A stretch of 64,000 nucleotides of DNA from Fodinibius sp964490705. Its GTDB lineage: Bacteria; Bacteroidota; Rhodothermia; Balneolales; Balneolaceae. A program made the position numbers and the translations under genes. The notes beneath the pieces are model-generated. The model did no database searches. It worked only from the letters and a program-made list of their open reading frames with translations, and was not told the DNA's origin. The DNA is taken from NCBI GenBank assembly GCA_964490705.1, contig CAZBCG010000001.1, positions 1 to 64,000 of the forward strand, read 5' to 3'. Below, piece after piece: positions 17,776-26,498 of the stretch; position 1 is the stretch's first letter; each line of letters begins with the position of its first letter.

Positions 17776-17892
17776 AAATTCACCTCTTGTTGAACATAAT
17801 AAATAATGATAACCAAAACTTGAACTTTTTAACAACGACAGCCCAGTAGCCGTTGCGGCTACTGCTTTCAAAAACTACTGCAGACTTGTCTG

Positions 17893-18466
17893 CTATATTA
17901 CTTTTTGCATCACCCAAACCAGCTTGCCGAAAATACGCCCGTAATCATTTTCATCCTTTCCAATGCGGCGACAGGCTACTTGCTCATCTACCGATGTTAG
18001 AAAAATGCCCTCTTCGGGATCTCTGTTTGCAAGATTAATAATGGCGATATCGTTTTTGATCAGTTTGGGCGGCACCGGATGATCCGAGATGAGATATCCC
18101 AGCAAATCTTTTGAGGACAATGGCACATGTAATTTCCTCAAGCACATTCCCCTCGGCCGTAAGCCAGCCGACTTCTTTGCCCTGCCGGCGTTGCAAACGG
18201 CCCTTGTGTGGCAGGTGTAATGTTTTATAAATAGGAATTCTTATCTGTCTTGCTGATTCCGCATTATGATTCCACATGTGACCTTTGCCATGGAACAGCC
18301 AATTTTTATTTAGATCTCGGCATTTTTGTATAATCAGCTTCAGGTTTAAGCGCCCTCTGTTCTTCTGCATGCTCAATGTACTGGCATTGATATCCAAAAA
18401 ATTGGCCAGCTCAGCATCTGTCTCTAAATGATACGCCAGTTTTATACGCTCTAATATAGTATTCAC
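17893..18466 (-). pseudogene. CI-like repressor gene, frameshifted between HTH and C-terminal domain
   Basis: The first 65 residues (LAYHLETDAELANFLDINAS, TLSMQKNRGRLNLKLIIQKC, NWLFHGKG) match the N-terminal HTH of CI-type phage repressors. From about 18115-18150 the first frame runs into nonsense. A +1 frame continues with HVPLSSKDLLGYLISDHP, NDIAIINLANRDPEEGIF and GRIFGKLVWVM, which resembles a LexA/S24-like C-terminal domain without an obvious Ser-Lys dyad. Total length is one base over a multiple of three. Unless this is a sequencing error, the repressor would keep DNA binding but lose its oligomerisation domain. Confidence 0.65.
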
Positions 18467-18493
18467 TTTCGTTTGATTGTTGTATTATATATG

Positions 18494-18508
18494 TTCACAA
18501 TGTGTGAA
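18494..18508. promoter_or_regulatory. Candidate operator in the divergent repressor/Cro-like promoter region
   Basis: TTCACA-ATG-TGTGAA is a perfect 6-bp inverted repeat with a 3-bp spacer, centred in the 95-bp spacer between the leftward CI-like gene and the rightward small HTH gene. That is where a CI/Cro operator is expected. Only one full copy was seen. Confidence 0.55.
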
Positions 18509-18561
18509 TGAGAAAATGAAGTTGTAAATTAATAAATAAACTTTTTTTAAACTGAATAAAA

Positions 18562-18750
18562 ATGCAAAAAAGAGATAGAAATGAGGCCGAAAAAGAGGTG
18601 CTTAAAATGATGATTGATGCCGGCATCACACAAAAAATGATTGCGAAGCATCTCGATATTACCCCACAGGCCGTTAACAATCGACTTAAAAGAGGCAGTG
18701 TTGAACCTTTGATTGAGGCAATTGAAGAATTGGAAGAAAAGTTGTCCTGA
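18562..18750 (+). CDS. Small helix-turn-helix protein (Cro-like)
   Basis: The 62-residue protein is mostly one HTH: ITQKMIAKHLDITPQAVNNR at residues ~23-42, preceded by a helix and followed by an acidic helix (EAIEELEEKLS). It is divergent from the CI-like repressor with a shared palindrome between them, an arrangement typical of phage-type switches, although no phage genes surround it. Its frame is intact. It could be an orphan regulator that outlived its mobile element. Function is inferred from context. Confidence 0.6.
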   Translation: MQKRDRNEAEKEVLKMMIDAGITQKMIAKHLDITPQAVNNRLKRGSVEPLIEAIEELEEKLS

Positions 18751-19235
18751 TAAATAAATCAGCACACTCTCTTTATTGTCATTATTGTGCTGATGTATCC
18801 ATTTCGATCAATCAATAATAGACAAGCTAAACTCACCAATTTCAGATTAACGATCTGGAATTCTGCGGTATCTATTTGCTTTATGCATACTGCAAAAGCT
18901 TAACAAAACAAGGTGCGGTTATGCTCTAAAGGCTGATAACCGCAACCCGATATTCACTTCCAAGAACGGAGTAATTACAGATTCTCTCTGTTGATTGATG
19001 GCATTTTCTCCAGATCCAAAACAAAGCCAATGTTCATTTCTGCAACCAGTATAAAGTAATTAGACCTACGCTTTTTCCTGAAACAGACATCCAAAGGCAG
19101 CTATAACAAACAGGAAAAGTGAAAAAACGTTTAACCATGGGCACCCGGCTTGTTAATATGATCCAGCTCCCAAGATAAACAGTTATCCATAAGTAACTAG
19201 CCTATCAAATGTTGGGAATTGAGAAAAGACAGAAA
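18751..19235. other. Gene-poor region with a decayed coding relic
   Basis: A 9-bp stem (ATCAGCACA at 18758-18766 with TGTGCTGAT at 18786-18794) lies just after the small HTH gene but lacks a T tract. The rest has no intact ORF. A minus-strand coding-like relic occupies 18919-19100 and is listed separately. Confidence 0.5.
18919..19100 (-). pseudogene. Possible relic of an outer-membrane beta-barrel C-terminus
   Basis: One minus-strand frame gives RSNYFILVAEMNIGFVLDL, then KMPSINRE. After a one-base-type shift a second frame gives SVITPFLEVNIGLRLSAF before TAA at 18919. Alternating hydrophobic residues and the VNIGLRLSAF ending look like the last strands of a small beta-barrel. There is no start codon or signal sequence. 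Evidence is compositional only. Confidence 0.3.
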
Positions 19236-20060
19236 CTATTCTAATACAAATCGGAAAGTAATAGTACCCACTTGATTTTGTTGTGGAACGCCGGACGGCA
19301 GGCGCGAAAATCGCCAGTTTCGGAGCGTGCTCATAACCTCCCGTTCGAGCTCAGGATTCCCTGACTTTTTTATAGGGATAATGCGTCCAACTGTGCCATC
19401 GGGTTTTACTTCAAAGCGTATGGTGATTGTAGCTTCGTTACCTGATATATTTTGAGGTTTGGGAGCAATCTCTGTGCTGCGATTTAGATCTCCCTGCCAT
19501 TCAATTTTATACGGCGCCGATTTTTCCTGCTCATTACCCGTACCTTGGTCGGCATTGTTTTCGCCGGTATTGCCCTCTTCATCGCCGCTGGTTTCGGCGC
19601 CCTGTTGTTGCACATCATCTTCAACTGTTTTCGGCGGTACGGTAACTTCTTTCTGTTCTTCAGTTGAGCTTTCTTCCTGGGGATCCACCTTGTCCGTTTC
19701 AGGTGTCTTGACTTCCTCTTCTTGCACCTCCTCGGTCTGATCGGGCACATCCACCGGTTTGGTGGTTTCTTCGGTGGTAGATTCCTGCTCTTCGACAGGA
19801 TCTGGATTTTCGGGCTCAGGATTTTCGGGTTCGGTTTCAGAGGGGTTGGGGCGCGTCTCAACCTGTTCGGCCTGCTGCTCGGCATATTCAGTGGGCGTAC
19901 CCGACTGAAATTCACCGAATTCTACTTCAATAAACGAGGGCCGCTGATTCGCTTCTATCGAAAAGGTATAGAGCAAGAAAAATACAACCAGCGCAATATG
20001 TATGCCTCCCGTTATGGAAAGGGCAAAGCGATCTTCGCTATCAAAATTGGGCAGTTGCAT
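19236..20060 (-). CDS. TonB-family energy transducer
   Basis: The 274-residue TonB links inner-membrane proton-motive force to outer-membrane transporters. It has a short cytoplasmic N-terminus, one membrane anchor (IHIALVVFFLLYTFSI, about 20-35), a long Pro/Glu/Thr/Gln-rich periplasm-spanning linker (about 50-185) and a C-terminal TonB_C domain (ITIRFEVKPDGTVGRIIPIK; LEREVMSTLRNWRFSRLP; TITFRFVLE). It is the last gene of the operon ending with ExbB and ExbD, 10 bp after ExbD. Confidence 0.92.
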   Translation of the reverse strand: MQLPNFDSEDRFALSITGGIHIALVVFFLLYTFSIEANQRPSFIEVEFGEFQSGTPTEYAEQQAEQVETRPNPSETEPENPEPENPDPVEEQESTTEETTKPVDVPDQTEEVQEEEVKTPETDKVDPQEESSTEEQKEVTVPPKTVEDDVQQQGAETSGDEEGNTGENNADQGTGNEQEKSAPYKIEWQGDLNRSTEIAPKPQNISGNEATITIRFEVKPDGTVGRIIPIKKSGNPELEREVMSTLRNWRFSRLPSGVPQQNQVGTITFRFVLE

Positions 20061-20070
20061 AATGTTATAA

Positions 20071-20481
20071 TTACCTTGAGGCCTGTTCGGTGGCCATCAC
20101 AATTTTGAGCTCTAGTGCTTTGGCAATATTCATTACGCGCACAGCATTATCGATAATGGCATCTTTGTCGGCACGCAGCACCAAGGTATTTTGCCCTTGG
20201 TCACTTTTGGCCTCACGCAGGGCCGATGCCAACATACCACTGCTGACCAGTTCTCCATCCACAAAAAATTCACCATCTTTCGTTACTGCTACCGTAATCA
20301 TTTGGTTATCGGTCTGCGCACCGGTTTCTGCTTTGGGGATATCTACCTTGATGCCAAAATTCGTGACAAAAGAGGAAGTCAACAGAAAGAAAATAAGCAG
20401 CAACAGTACGATATCCGTCAGCGACGATTGCGAAAACAGCGTCAACGGCTCCATACGGTCATCATCTTTTCGAAAGTCCAT
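20071..20481 (-). CDS. ExbD/TolR biopolymer transport protein
   Basis: The 136-residue protein has one N-terminal membrane helix (LTDIVLLLLIFFLLTSSFV) with the conserved proton-carrying Asp just before the hydrophobic run. A periplasmic ExbD/TolR domain follows (VDIPKAETGA, LVLRADKDAIIDNAVRVMNI). It forms the stator with the ExbB gene product. Its ATG overlaps the ExbB stop (TAATG), so translation is coupled. Confidence 0.93.
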   Translation of the reverse strand: MDFRKDDDRMEPLTLFSQSSLTDIVLLLLIFFLLTSSFVTNFGIKVDIPKAETGAQTDNQMITVAVTKDGEFFVDGELVSSGMLASALREAKSDQGQNTLVLRADKDAIIDNAVRVMNIAKALELKIVMATEQASR

Positions 20482-21221
20482 TATCCTACCTTTTGTCGTT
20501 CTTTCTCGTTTTTATTCTTTGAAGGTGCTTGCAACAGATCAATAAAATCGGCCGATGCATTTTCTAACTCGTGAACCGTACGATTTATTTTACCGAGCAA
20601 GAAATTATAAAATCCGTAGGCAATAATACCTACAATAAGTCCGGTAGCAGTAGTAATGAGCGCTTCCCAAATACCGCCGGCCAGCACGCTGGGGTTGACA
20701 TTCCCCTGCAGCGACTGGATATCCATAAAGGCTTCGATCATTCCGGTAACCGTGCCGGTAAATCCAATGAGCGGCGCAACTCCGGCAATCGTAGCCAGCC
20801 AGTTCATCCGCTTTTCGAGATGATAAATCTCCTTTTTGCCCGCATTACCGATGGCATCTTCGATATCGCGAATGGGGCGCCCCAGTCGACGAATTCCCGC
20901 TTTAAGAATTCGCGCCAGTGGCTTGTCAATACCGTCACAATAGGTGAGGGCCCGCTGACGATCTCCGTCTTTGAGCATGCTTTCTACGGTACGCAAAAAG
21001 CTGTCCACCTCGATGCGAGAATTGTTCAGTGATCGCCAGCGCTCGGCAATCACAAAAATGGCCACCAGCGACAAAATAAAGAGCGGAATCATCAGCACCC
21101 CACCCTCTGCCAGCAGCTCAAACATCGACATATTTTCCTGCTGTGCCGCCATACTCAAGGTATCGGCGGCGGCAGTGGTATCCGGCTGAGATTGTATCAA
21201 GAAAAGAAGTAACGCTTGCAT
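20481..21221 (-). CDS. MotA/TolQ/ExbB proton channel protein
   Basis: The 246-residue protein has three membrane helices: MIPLFILSLVAIFVIAERW (~40-58), WLATIAGVAPLIGFTGTVTG and LITTATGLIVGIIAYGFYNF. The MNWLATIAGVAPLIGFTGTV block is the ExbB family signature. It energises TonB together with ExbD. The N-terminal periplasmic stretch rich in Gln and Ala is usual for Bacteroidota-type ExbB. It is 23 bp downstream of the HU-SPOR gene. Confidence 0.93.
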   Translation of the reverse strand: MQALLLFLIQSQPDTTAAADTLSMAAQQENMSMFELLAEGGVLMIPLFILSLVAIFVIAERWRSLNNSRIEVDSFLRTVESMLKDGDRQRALTYCDGIDKPLARILKAGIRRLGRPIRDIEDAIGNAGKKEIYHLEKRMNWLATIAGVAPLIGFTGTVTGMIEAFMDIQSLQGNVNPSVLAGGIWEALITTATGLIVGIIAYGFYNFLLGKINRTVHELENASADFIDLLQAPSKNKNEKERQKVG

Positions 21222-21244
21222 AATAATTAAACTAGTTACGGATG

Positions 21245-22399
21245 TTATTTAATTCGTTTGATAAAATTGTTACTGCGATACGGCTCAGGAATGCGATTAA
21301 CCGCATCTTGGGCGGCATCAACCGTGGAAAACTGGCCGATACCAACCCGGTAATAAGTCGTTCCCTGCACGGTTGCTTCATTGATTAACGTCCGGTAGCC
21401 CTTGTCTGCAAAATCCTGTCTTCTGGATTCGGCTTGCTGCTGACTCCTTAGCGAGTGAACCACAATCATATAGCCATTATTGACCGACGTATTTACTGTT
21501 CCTTTCAACCCGTATGCAGGCTGTTGATCATCAGGGGATTCCTGGCCTCCCTCAGGATTTGTTACCTCCTGCTGCTGATCAGGTTCCGAATTGATTTCAG
21601 AATCTTCATTCGCATTTTCCTGGTTTTGATCGTTGCCGGTCGGTTGTGACTGTTCCACGGGTTGATTTTCCGATACAGGAACTGCCTGCTCACCGCTTTC
21701 GAATACTCCGAAATCATACATCAGATAGCCTGTAAGACCAACCGCAATAACAATTACTGCTGCTACCAATATCTGACCAATAACGTCTGCCCCCTCCTCT
21801 TTAAGTTCTGATGTCTCAGGTGCTGAAGCTTCTTCATCGGCCACAGTAGCCGTCTCTGGTTCTTGCTGCTCTGATTTTTCCTCCAGATCATCTTCTGATT
21901 CTTCTGAGGATTCAATTTCAGAATCCCCATTGATCAGTGCTTCGAACTCTTCCTGTGCTTCTTCGCTGGAGATCTCCTGTTCAGGAACTTCTTCAATGTC
22001 TTTGGACTGCTCCTGTCCGGCTTCCACGACTTCATCTTCGGATTCTTCTGCGGCATCTTCATCAAATGCCCATACTTTATCGCTTTGTTCCGGCGTATCT
22101 TCAACAATTTCGGGAATTTCATCCTCGTCGGGTTCTTTAAATGCACCAATCAGCTCGATCGGCTTCATGCCCGCATATTTATTATTGACTTCGGTTTGTA
22201 GTCGGTCGGCGGGCGTAAATTCCAGCACACCATCCTCCATCCCAAAAGTACCGAAGCCTTCAATCTCAAACGTCTTGCCTTCCTTCGCCGCTTCGTTGAT
22301 TCGTTCAATCAGCTTGGATAGCTGTCCCTCGACCTGTTCTTCATCCAAGCCGGTCTTATCGACGAGCAATGCTATAAGCTGTTCCTTATCGATAATCAT
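21245..22399 (-). CDS. HU-domain / transmembrane / SPOR-domain protein
   Basis: The 384-residue protein has an unusual architecture. Residues ~1-90 form a HU/IHF-like domain (LIALLVDKTGLDEEQVEGQL; FEIEGFGTFGMEDGVLEFTP). An acidic low-complexity stretch follows (~90-205), then one membrane helix (IGQILVAAVIVIAVGLTGYL) and a second Glu/Gln/Asn-rich linker. The C-terminus is a SPOR domain (~305-384: GYMIVVHSLRSQQQAESRR; YYRVGIGQFSTVDAAQDAV), which binds denuded septal peptidoglycan. The topology places HU in the cytoplasm and SPOR in the periplasm. Its start overlaps the upstream small HU gene by 4 bp. A nucleoid-to-septum tether is inferred. Confidence 0.85.
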   Translation of the reverse strand: MIIDKEQLIALLVDKTGLDEEQVEGQLSKLIERINEAAKEGKTFEIEGFGTFGMEDGVLEFTPADRLQTEVNNKYAGMKPIELIGAFKEPDEDEIPEIVEDTPEQSDKVWAFDEDAAEESEDEVVEAGQEQSKDIEEVPEQEISSEEAQEEFEALINGDSEIESSEESEDDLEEKSEQQEPETATVADEEASAPETSELKEEGADVIGQILVAAVIVIAVGLTGYLMYDFGVFESGEQAVPVSENQPVEQSQPTGNDQNQENANEDSEINSEPDQQQEVTNPEGGQESPDDQQPAYGLKGTVNTSVNNGYMIVVHSLRSQQQAESRRQDFADKGYRTLINEATVQGTTYYRVGIGQFSTVDAAQDAVNRIPEPYRSNNFIKRIK

Positions 22400-22602
22400 A
22401 TCTCCTGTTTATTCTCGGGAATAAAGGTGATGGTATCTTTGGGTGGCATCATCACCACGCGGCCATTATCATACTGTTTTTGAAATTGCTTGCGATGCTG
22501 AAATTGGAAAGAACCGATACCCTCGACCTGAACTTCATTCCTACGCGCAATTTCATCACGCACTACTTCTGAAAATGCCTTGAGAAAGTCGTTATCCATC
22601 AC
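22396..22602 (-). CDS. Small HU-like protein
   Basis: The 68-residue protein matches the core of a HU/IHF-type domain: a short helix (FLKAFSEVVRDEIARRNEV), then VEGIGSFQFQHRKQF, then the arm/strand (VVMMPPKDTITFIPENK). It lacks the first part of canonical HU (~90 aa) and resembles the N-terminal domain of its neighbour. It is translationally coupled to the HU-SPOR gene by a 4-bp overlap and begins 1 bp before the beta-barrel gene ends, so it is internal to the operon. Confidence 0.75.
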   Translation of the reverse strand: MMDNDFLKAFSEVVRDEIARRNEVQVEGIGSFQFQHRKQFQKQYDNGRVVMMPPKDTITFIPENKQEI

Positions 22603-22603
22603 C

Positions 22604-24328
22604 CTATAATTTTACTGTTATTCCGCCAAAAACCTGAAACGGGCGTTCGGTATATCCCCGCCAAACTTCATATTCCTGATTAAGTAAATTTACTAATTTC
22701 ACATAAGCACCAAAACGGTCGGTAATCTGTGCATCAATCTGGCTGCCCAGCAACAAAAATCCATCCATCTTCTGATCCGTGCGGAATGTTCTGCGTGGTC
22801 CCACGTAATCGGCCCAAGCTTCAACCGAGAGCCAGTCGATGGGACGATAGTGCACACTCGAGTTTACGCCAATTTTTTCTTCATACGGCAACTGTCCACC
22901 ACCCTGAATTTGTGGCGACTGCAGATATACTTTGGCATCCAGCCAAAACTTTTCGGGTACGATCTGATGCGTTGCTCCCAAGTAGGCTCGCACCTTGTAG
23001 GCATCCGTATAGTTGATTCCATAAAACCCGTACATTTGCACGTTCCACATATTTGTCTGACCGAGATCGCGCCAAGCAAGCATGGGATAATTTGAGATAT
23101 TTTCGTACCGTACGCCAAAGTTCACCGACCCAATGTTATCGAATTCGAGCACCGCTTCTGCTGATCCATGCATCTTGTAAGAGTGGCGAAGCTGGTTGTC
23201 CACAGCCATAAAACGGTTAGTGGAATGCAGCTGTTCTGCGGTTTTTAGATATGGTTCGGCCCCTATCTCCACGTTGAGCGTTAAAATATCCATTACGGGA
23301 TGTTCGACCCTCAGCGAGGGACCAACATAGATTTTATCCGAAAACGGATTTATGCCATAATAAACACTAGCATCGGCACTCAGTTTGGTGGTGTAATTGA
23401 ATAGTCGTTCATACTCCACACCAAGCTGTGCGGTGAGCCATTGTTCTGTAGAGGTATTGCTGTTGTTATTATAATTTCCGCCTTTGGCTCCGGCTTTTAC
23501 CGTAAATATTTCGTTGACGTTGGAACCCGCCCAGTGCCGGACCACAGACCCGTTATATACCCACTCTTTACTTTCTCCGTTTGAGTTGGCTCCGGCACTG
23601 TCGAGTGAAGCCTCAAAATAACGCGCATTGCCCTGCACCTTCCAACCAGTGATGGCGTTTTTGTGATGTTCAAAATCGGCTCCCAGATTAAATCTCCCAT
23701 ATTTTTTGCGAGCGTCTGAATAAATTCCTGGAGATCCCACGCCGGCCGCCCGATTAAAACTATTTTCGACTCCCAGCTGAAAGCCCAGCCGACTTTTTGA
23801 ACTCAACTTCGTCGCATATTCTCCGTTGGCATTTAAAAAACGGAAGCTGCTTGGCTGATTGTCCAGATGTCCATCGGATGAACTGAAATCCAGATCCCCA
23901 CCTATATAGCTTTTGGGAGATAACCGACTGACGCCCCAAAACTGTGCTTCGGGACTGATGTAGCTCCCAAAACCGGCTCGAGCAAAGGCATTAATATCAG
24001 AAGAATAATGCAGCGGCAGATACTCAGGCGGATCGGGGCGCGAAAGATCGCTCACCGGCAAATCAGCCACCACCTGCTCCGAAGACTCCATGAAGGACGT
24101 GCGATTGGGATCAATCTGATAGACGCGCGGTGTGGGATCGAATCCCAAAATGGGCTGGCGGCGCAGGCCGGGAAAGCGTGCCTTGAACTGGCTGCGAATC
24201 TCAATATCCTGCGGATCTATTTCGGGCAGCAGTGAACCTTCATCCGACTGCTGGTTTTGGGCTTGGGCGGGAAGCACCAAGGCCATCCCAAATAATACAA
24301 AAAGTGCTGATAAAAGAGCGCGTTTCAT
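22604..24328 (-). CDS. Outer-membrane beta-barrel protein (TonB-receptor-like)
   Basis: The start MKRALLSALFVLFGMALVL at 24328 gives a clean signal peptide (cleavage after AQA) and 574 residues; ATG 24343 is an alternative. A Pro/Asp-rich N-terminal segment is followed by about twenty amphipathic strands (YIGGDLDFSSSDG, LGFQLGVENSFNR, FRTDQKMDGFLLLGSQID, AYVKLVNLLNQEYEVWRG), ending in PFQVFGGITVKL with a terminal hydrophobic residue. The C-terminal layout is like TonB-dependent receptors, but no plug domain is evident. It heads the operon with HU, HU-SPOR, ExbB, ExbD and TonB genes. The substrate is unknown. Confidence 0.8.
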   Translation of the reverse strand: MKRALLSALFVLFGMALVLPAQAQNQQSDEGSLLPEIDPQDIEIRSQFKARFPGLRRQPILGFDPTPRVYQIDPNRTSFMESSEQVVADLPVSDLSRPDPPEYLPLHYSSDINAFARAGFGSYISPEAQFWGVSRLSPKSYIGGDLDFSSSDGHLDNQPSSFRFLNANGEYATKLSSKSRLGFQLGVENSFNRAAGVGSPGIYSDARKKYGRFNLGADFEHHKNAITGWKVQGNARYFEASLDSAGANSNGESKEWVYNGSVVRHWAGSNVNEIFTVKAGAKGGNYNNNSNTSTEQWLTAQLGVEYERLFNYTTKLSADASVYYGINPFSDKIYVGPSLRVEHPVMDILTLNVEIGAEPYLKTAEQLHSTNRFMAVDNQLRHSYKMHGSAEAVLEFDNIGSVNFGVRYENISNYPMLAWRDLGQTNMWNVQMYGFYGINYTDAYKVRAYLGATHQIVPEKFWLDAKVYLQSPQIQGGGQLPYEEKIGVNSSVHYRPIDWLSVEAWADYVGPRRTFRTDQKMDGFLLLGSQIDAQITDRFGAYVKLVNLLNQEYEVWRGYTERPFQVFGGITVKL

Positions 24329-24486
24329 GAACGATAAATACATGCGTTTGTCAAAAAAAGTCAGTGGTAAAGGTACTAATTTTTTAGCAACGAATAATGC
24401 TTCAATTCGGCGTTTTTTTATACCCAACTTTGTGCCATCTGTTTCAACAAACGTACAAAGAGCTGCAGAATTGTTAAAAAACAGCT

Positions 24487-24528
24487 TCGCCCGCCTTTGT
24501 TGATCGCCACTTATTGATAAATAAGAAC
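24487..24528. repeat. Left copy of 42-bp direct repeat bracketing the protease/propeller cassette
   Basis: It matches 29038-29079 in 40 of 42 positions. The first 26 bases, beginning TCGCCCGCCTTTGTTGATCG, are identical. On the minus strand it reads FLFINKWRSTKAG, versus FLFIDKWRSTKAG at the C-terminus of the gene at 29025-30056. It is thus an extra copy of that gene's 3' end, 4551 bp away. Confidence 0.85.
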
Positions 24529-24570
24529 CCAAAGCCGCCAAGAAGTTGTATTTCTAAAGCTACACCCTAT

Positions 24571-24594
24571 CGCGAGTACAACTCCTTTGAAGCT
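24571..24594. repeat. GAGTACAACTC short palindromic repeat
   Basis: CGCGAGTACAACTCCTTTGA followed by AGCT. Family members lie at 27628-27640 (inverted), 27665-27680, 35510-35533, 57240-57253 and 57632-57647, always intergenic. Confidence 0.6.
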
Positions 24595-24640
24595 TGTATG
24601 ACTGTACCGCTACTGGTTTGAAGAGTAGAACAGGCAATAT

Positions 24641-24677
24641 AAAACCCCCAAGGTTTCCGAAACCTTGAGGGTTTTTT
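24641..24677 (-). terminator. Terminator of the subtilisin-like gene
   Basis: ACCCCCAAGGTTTC / GAAACCTTGAGGGTT hairpin flanked by A and T runs. The same hairpin design follows both propeller genes (27563-27600, 28897-28933). Confidence 0.8.
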
Positions 24678-24717
24678 AGTTGGTAAGAAACGTATAGCCA
24701 AATCGAGGGTGCAGAAG

Positions 24718-26381
24718 TTAACAGGGTATTATTACGTTAGGCTCAACACTATTGCCACCGCTTCTCGTGCATGGGGTTACCGTCATATTATGGGTATCTT
24801 CTGCCGTTTCTCCGGCACTGTTAACCTCAACTTTTACAAAAACCTCTTTATCTGTGGACCCATTATTATAGAAGGTACGCTGGTACGATGATGACGTGCC
24901 GTCGGCTACCCAGCTGCCGCCCGGACTAAGCTTGTAATACCACTGGTAGCTTACCGACCCTTCGGCATTGGAAACATTTGCTGCGAAATGTACCATGTCT
25001 CCCGAGTTTATTATACTTGGACCGCCGGTGCTAACACTAAGCGGAAAGTCAGCGACGCCAATAACATCACTGTTGCCGTCAGGATCGTTACTCACCGTAC
25101 CATCTCCAATTATACCGTTACCCTGGGGACCGGCCAGCAAAAGGCCTGCTATGTGAGGTGCGGCCATGGACGTACCGCATGTTGTTGATGTGCCTCCATT
25201 TTTCCACAATGATTTAATACTTTCACCTGGTGCCGAATAATCAATTGGAGGATTACCAAAATTAGAACCTAAATTAGGGCTTTGAGTCGGATTGCAGTTT
25301 GGCGTATTCCAGTCAAACGTTTGTACAAACTCATTATACTGACGAAACGCGGATACAGTCCAAACATTAGCATGATCCACTCGAGCAGGAGAAGTGTTAT
25401 TGGCATCAATAGCATCGTTTCCAGCTGCAATCGTAAACCGAACCCCAGAATTAGCAGCATTTATTACAGCATTATCAAGTGGTACATTAGCTGCCCCACC
25501 TAGGCTCATATTAACTATATCATTGGGCTGTGCATTATTAGATACATAATCAACGCCATCAATTATAGCATCAACTGGACATCCAGAATCAGGATCACTT
25601 GGTGGCAAACTATTACAGACTTTTACTGCTACTACATTGGCACCATAAGCTACACCAACTACATCTTGACTATTATTCTGTGCTGCTATAATACCGGCTA
25701 CATGAGTACCGTGACCAACCTGATCATCTGCTGATTCATTCGCTATAAATGAAACACTATTCCCAGTGTGAACATTTAAATCTGAATGATCCAAGTCTAT
25801 TCCAGTATCTAATATCCAAGCAGTTTGTCCATTACCATCTAATGGTCCCCCTACACGATTAACACCCCACGGTGTAGTCTGACCATTAAATAATAAATTT
25901 CTTTTAACAAACTCTTTGTTAAGAGAAAAAACATCTTTTGCAAACTTCCTACTATAATCTAATTTAAAAAGTACGTTTGGAGTAACACTTTTTATTCTAG
26001 GATTCTTTTTCAAAGCCTCTGCTTTTGACTCAGAGAGTTTAGCCGAGAATCCTTTTATGGCATATTTATAGGTACTACGTACTGCACTTTCACCTATATT
26101 GGCTGAGGAAATAATTTCACTTGTTAATTGTTCTGCTTGCTGAGCGATAGATTCACTGATGCGACCATTAAATTGATTTTGGAAAATAATTATATATTCT
26201 CCTTCAATGATCCTTTTCTCATTACTATCTATTGTATCATTAGTTACTCGACTTGTTGAGGTTTGTGTTTGACTATCCGAGGGGGGGTATTATTATTTAC
26301 GTTAGAAGGGTTATCACATCCTATAAATACCAAGCTGAATGTGCATATTGTAAGAAACAAATTGATAAAAAGTCTTAACAT
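24718..26381 (-). CDS. Subtilisin-like (S8) lipoprotein protease, interrupted by a one-base frameshift at a G7 tract
   Basis: The full preproprotein begins at 26381 with a lipoprotein signal (MLRLFINLFLTICTFSLVF, then IGCDN) and an Asn-rich linker. At 26281-26287 a run of seven G (C on the coding strand) throws it out of frame; one more base restores the frame. The propeptide follows (EGEYIIIFQNQFNGR; YKYAIKGFSAKLSESKAEAL), typical of inhibitor I9. Then comes the S8 domain with catalytic Asp (AWILDTGIDLDHSDL), His (GHGTHVAGIIA) and Ser (GTSMAAPH). A C-terminal Ig/PKD-like domain ends at VIIPC. As sequenced, only a TTG at 26013 would start the in-frame catalytic part. Slippage-regulated expression or a sequence error are both possible. 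Confidence 0.85.
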
Positions 26382-26498
26382 AATAGTCTCTTTTAGATGA
26401 AAGTTCTATTGACTAAAAAGCAAAAAAATTTTGCTTTAAACATAAACAAGAGTGACAATGCGATAATTTGTTACAAATTTTAATGAATAGTTGTATTT

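Larger units (their letters stand above)
24329..24717. other. Intergenic region: repeat copy, palindrome, terminator
   Basis: Contents from left to right: promoter region of the beta-barrel operon; a 42-bp direct repeat (24487-24528) copying the 3' end of the flippase-like gene at 29025; a CGCGAGTACAACTCC palindrome (24571-24594); and the subtilase terminator (24641-24677). No intact gene was seen. Confidence 0.7.

Noticed and set aside
17893..18750. Prophage call based on the CI/Cro-like pair
   Set aside because: No integrase, replication, structural or lysis genes are nearby; only the regulator pair is supported.
24542..24717. Longer N-terminus for the beta-barrel gene (start at 24541)
   Set aside because: It would place 71 non-signal residues, overlapping the duplicated 42-bp repeat, before an otherwise clean signal peptide.
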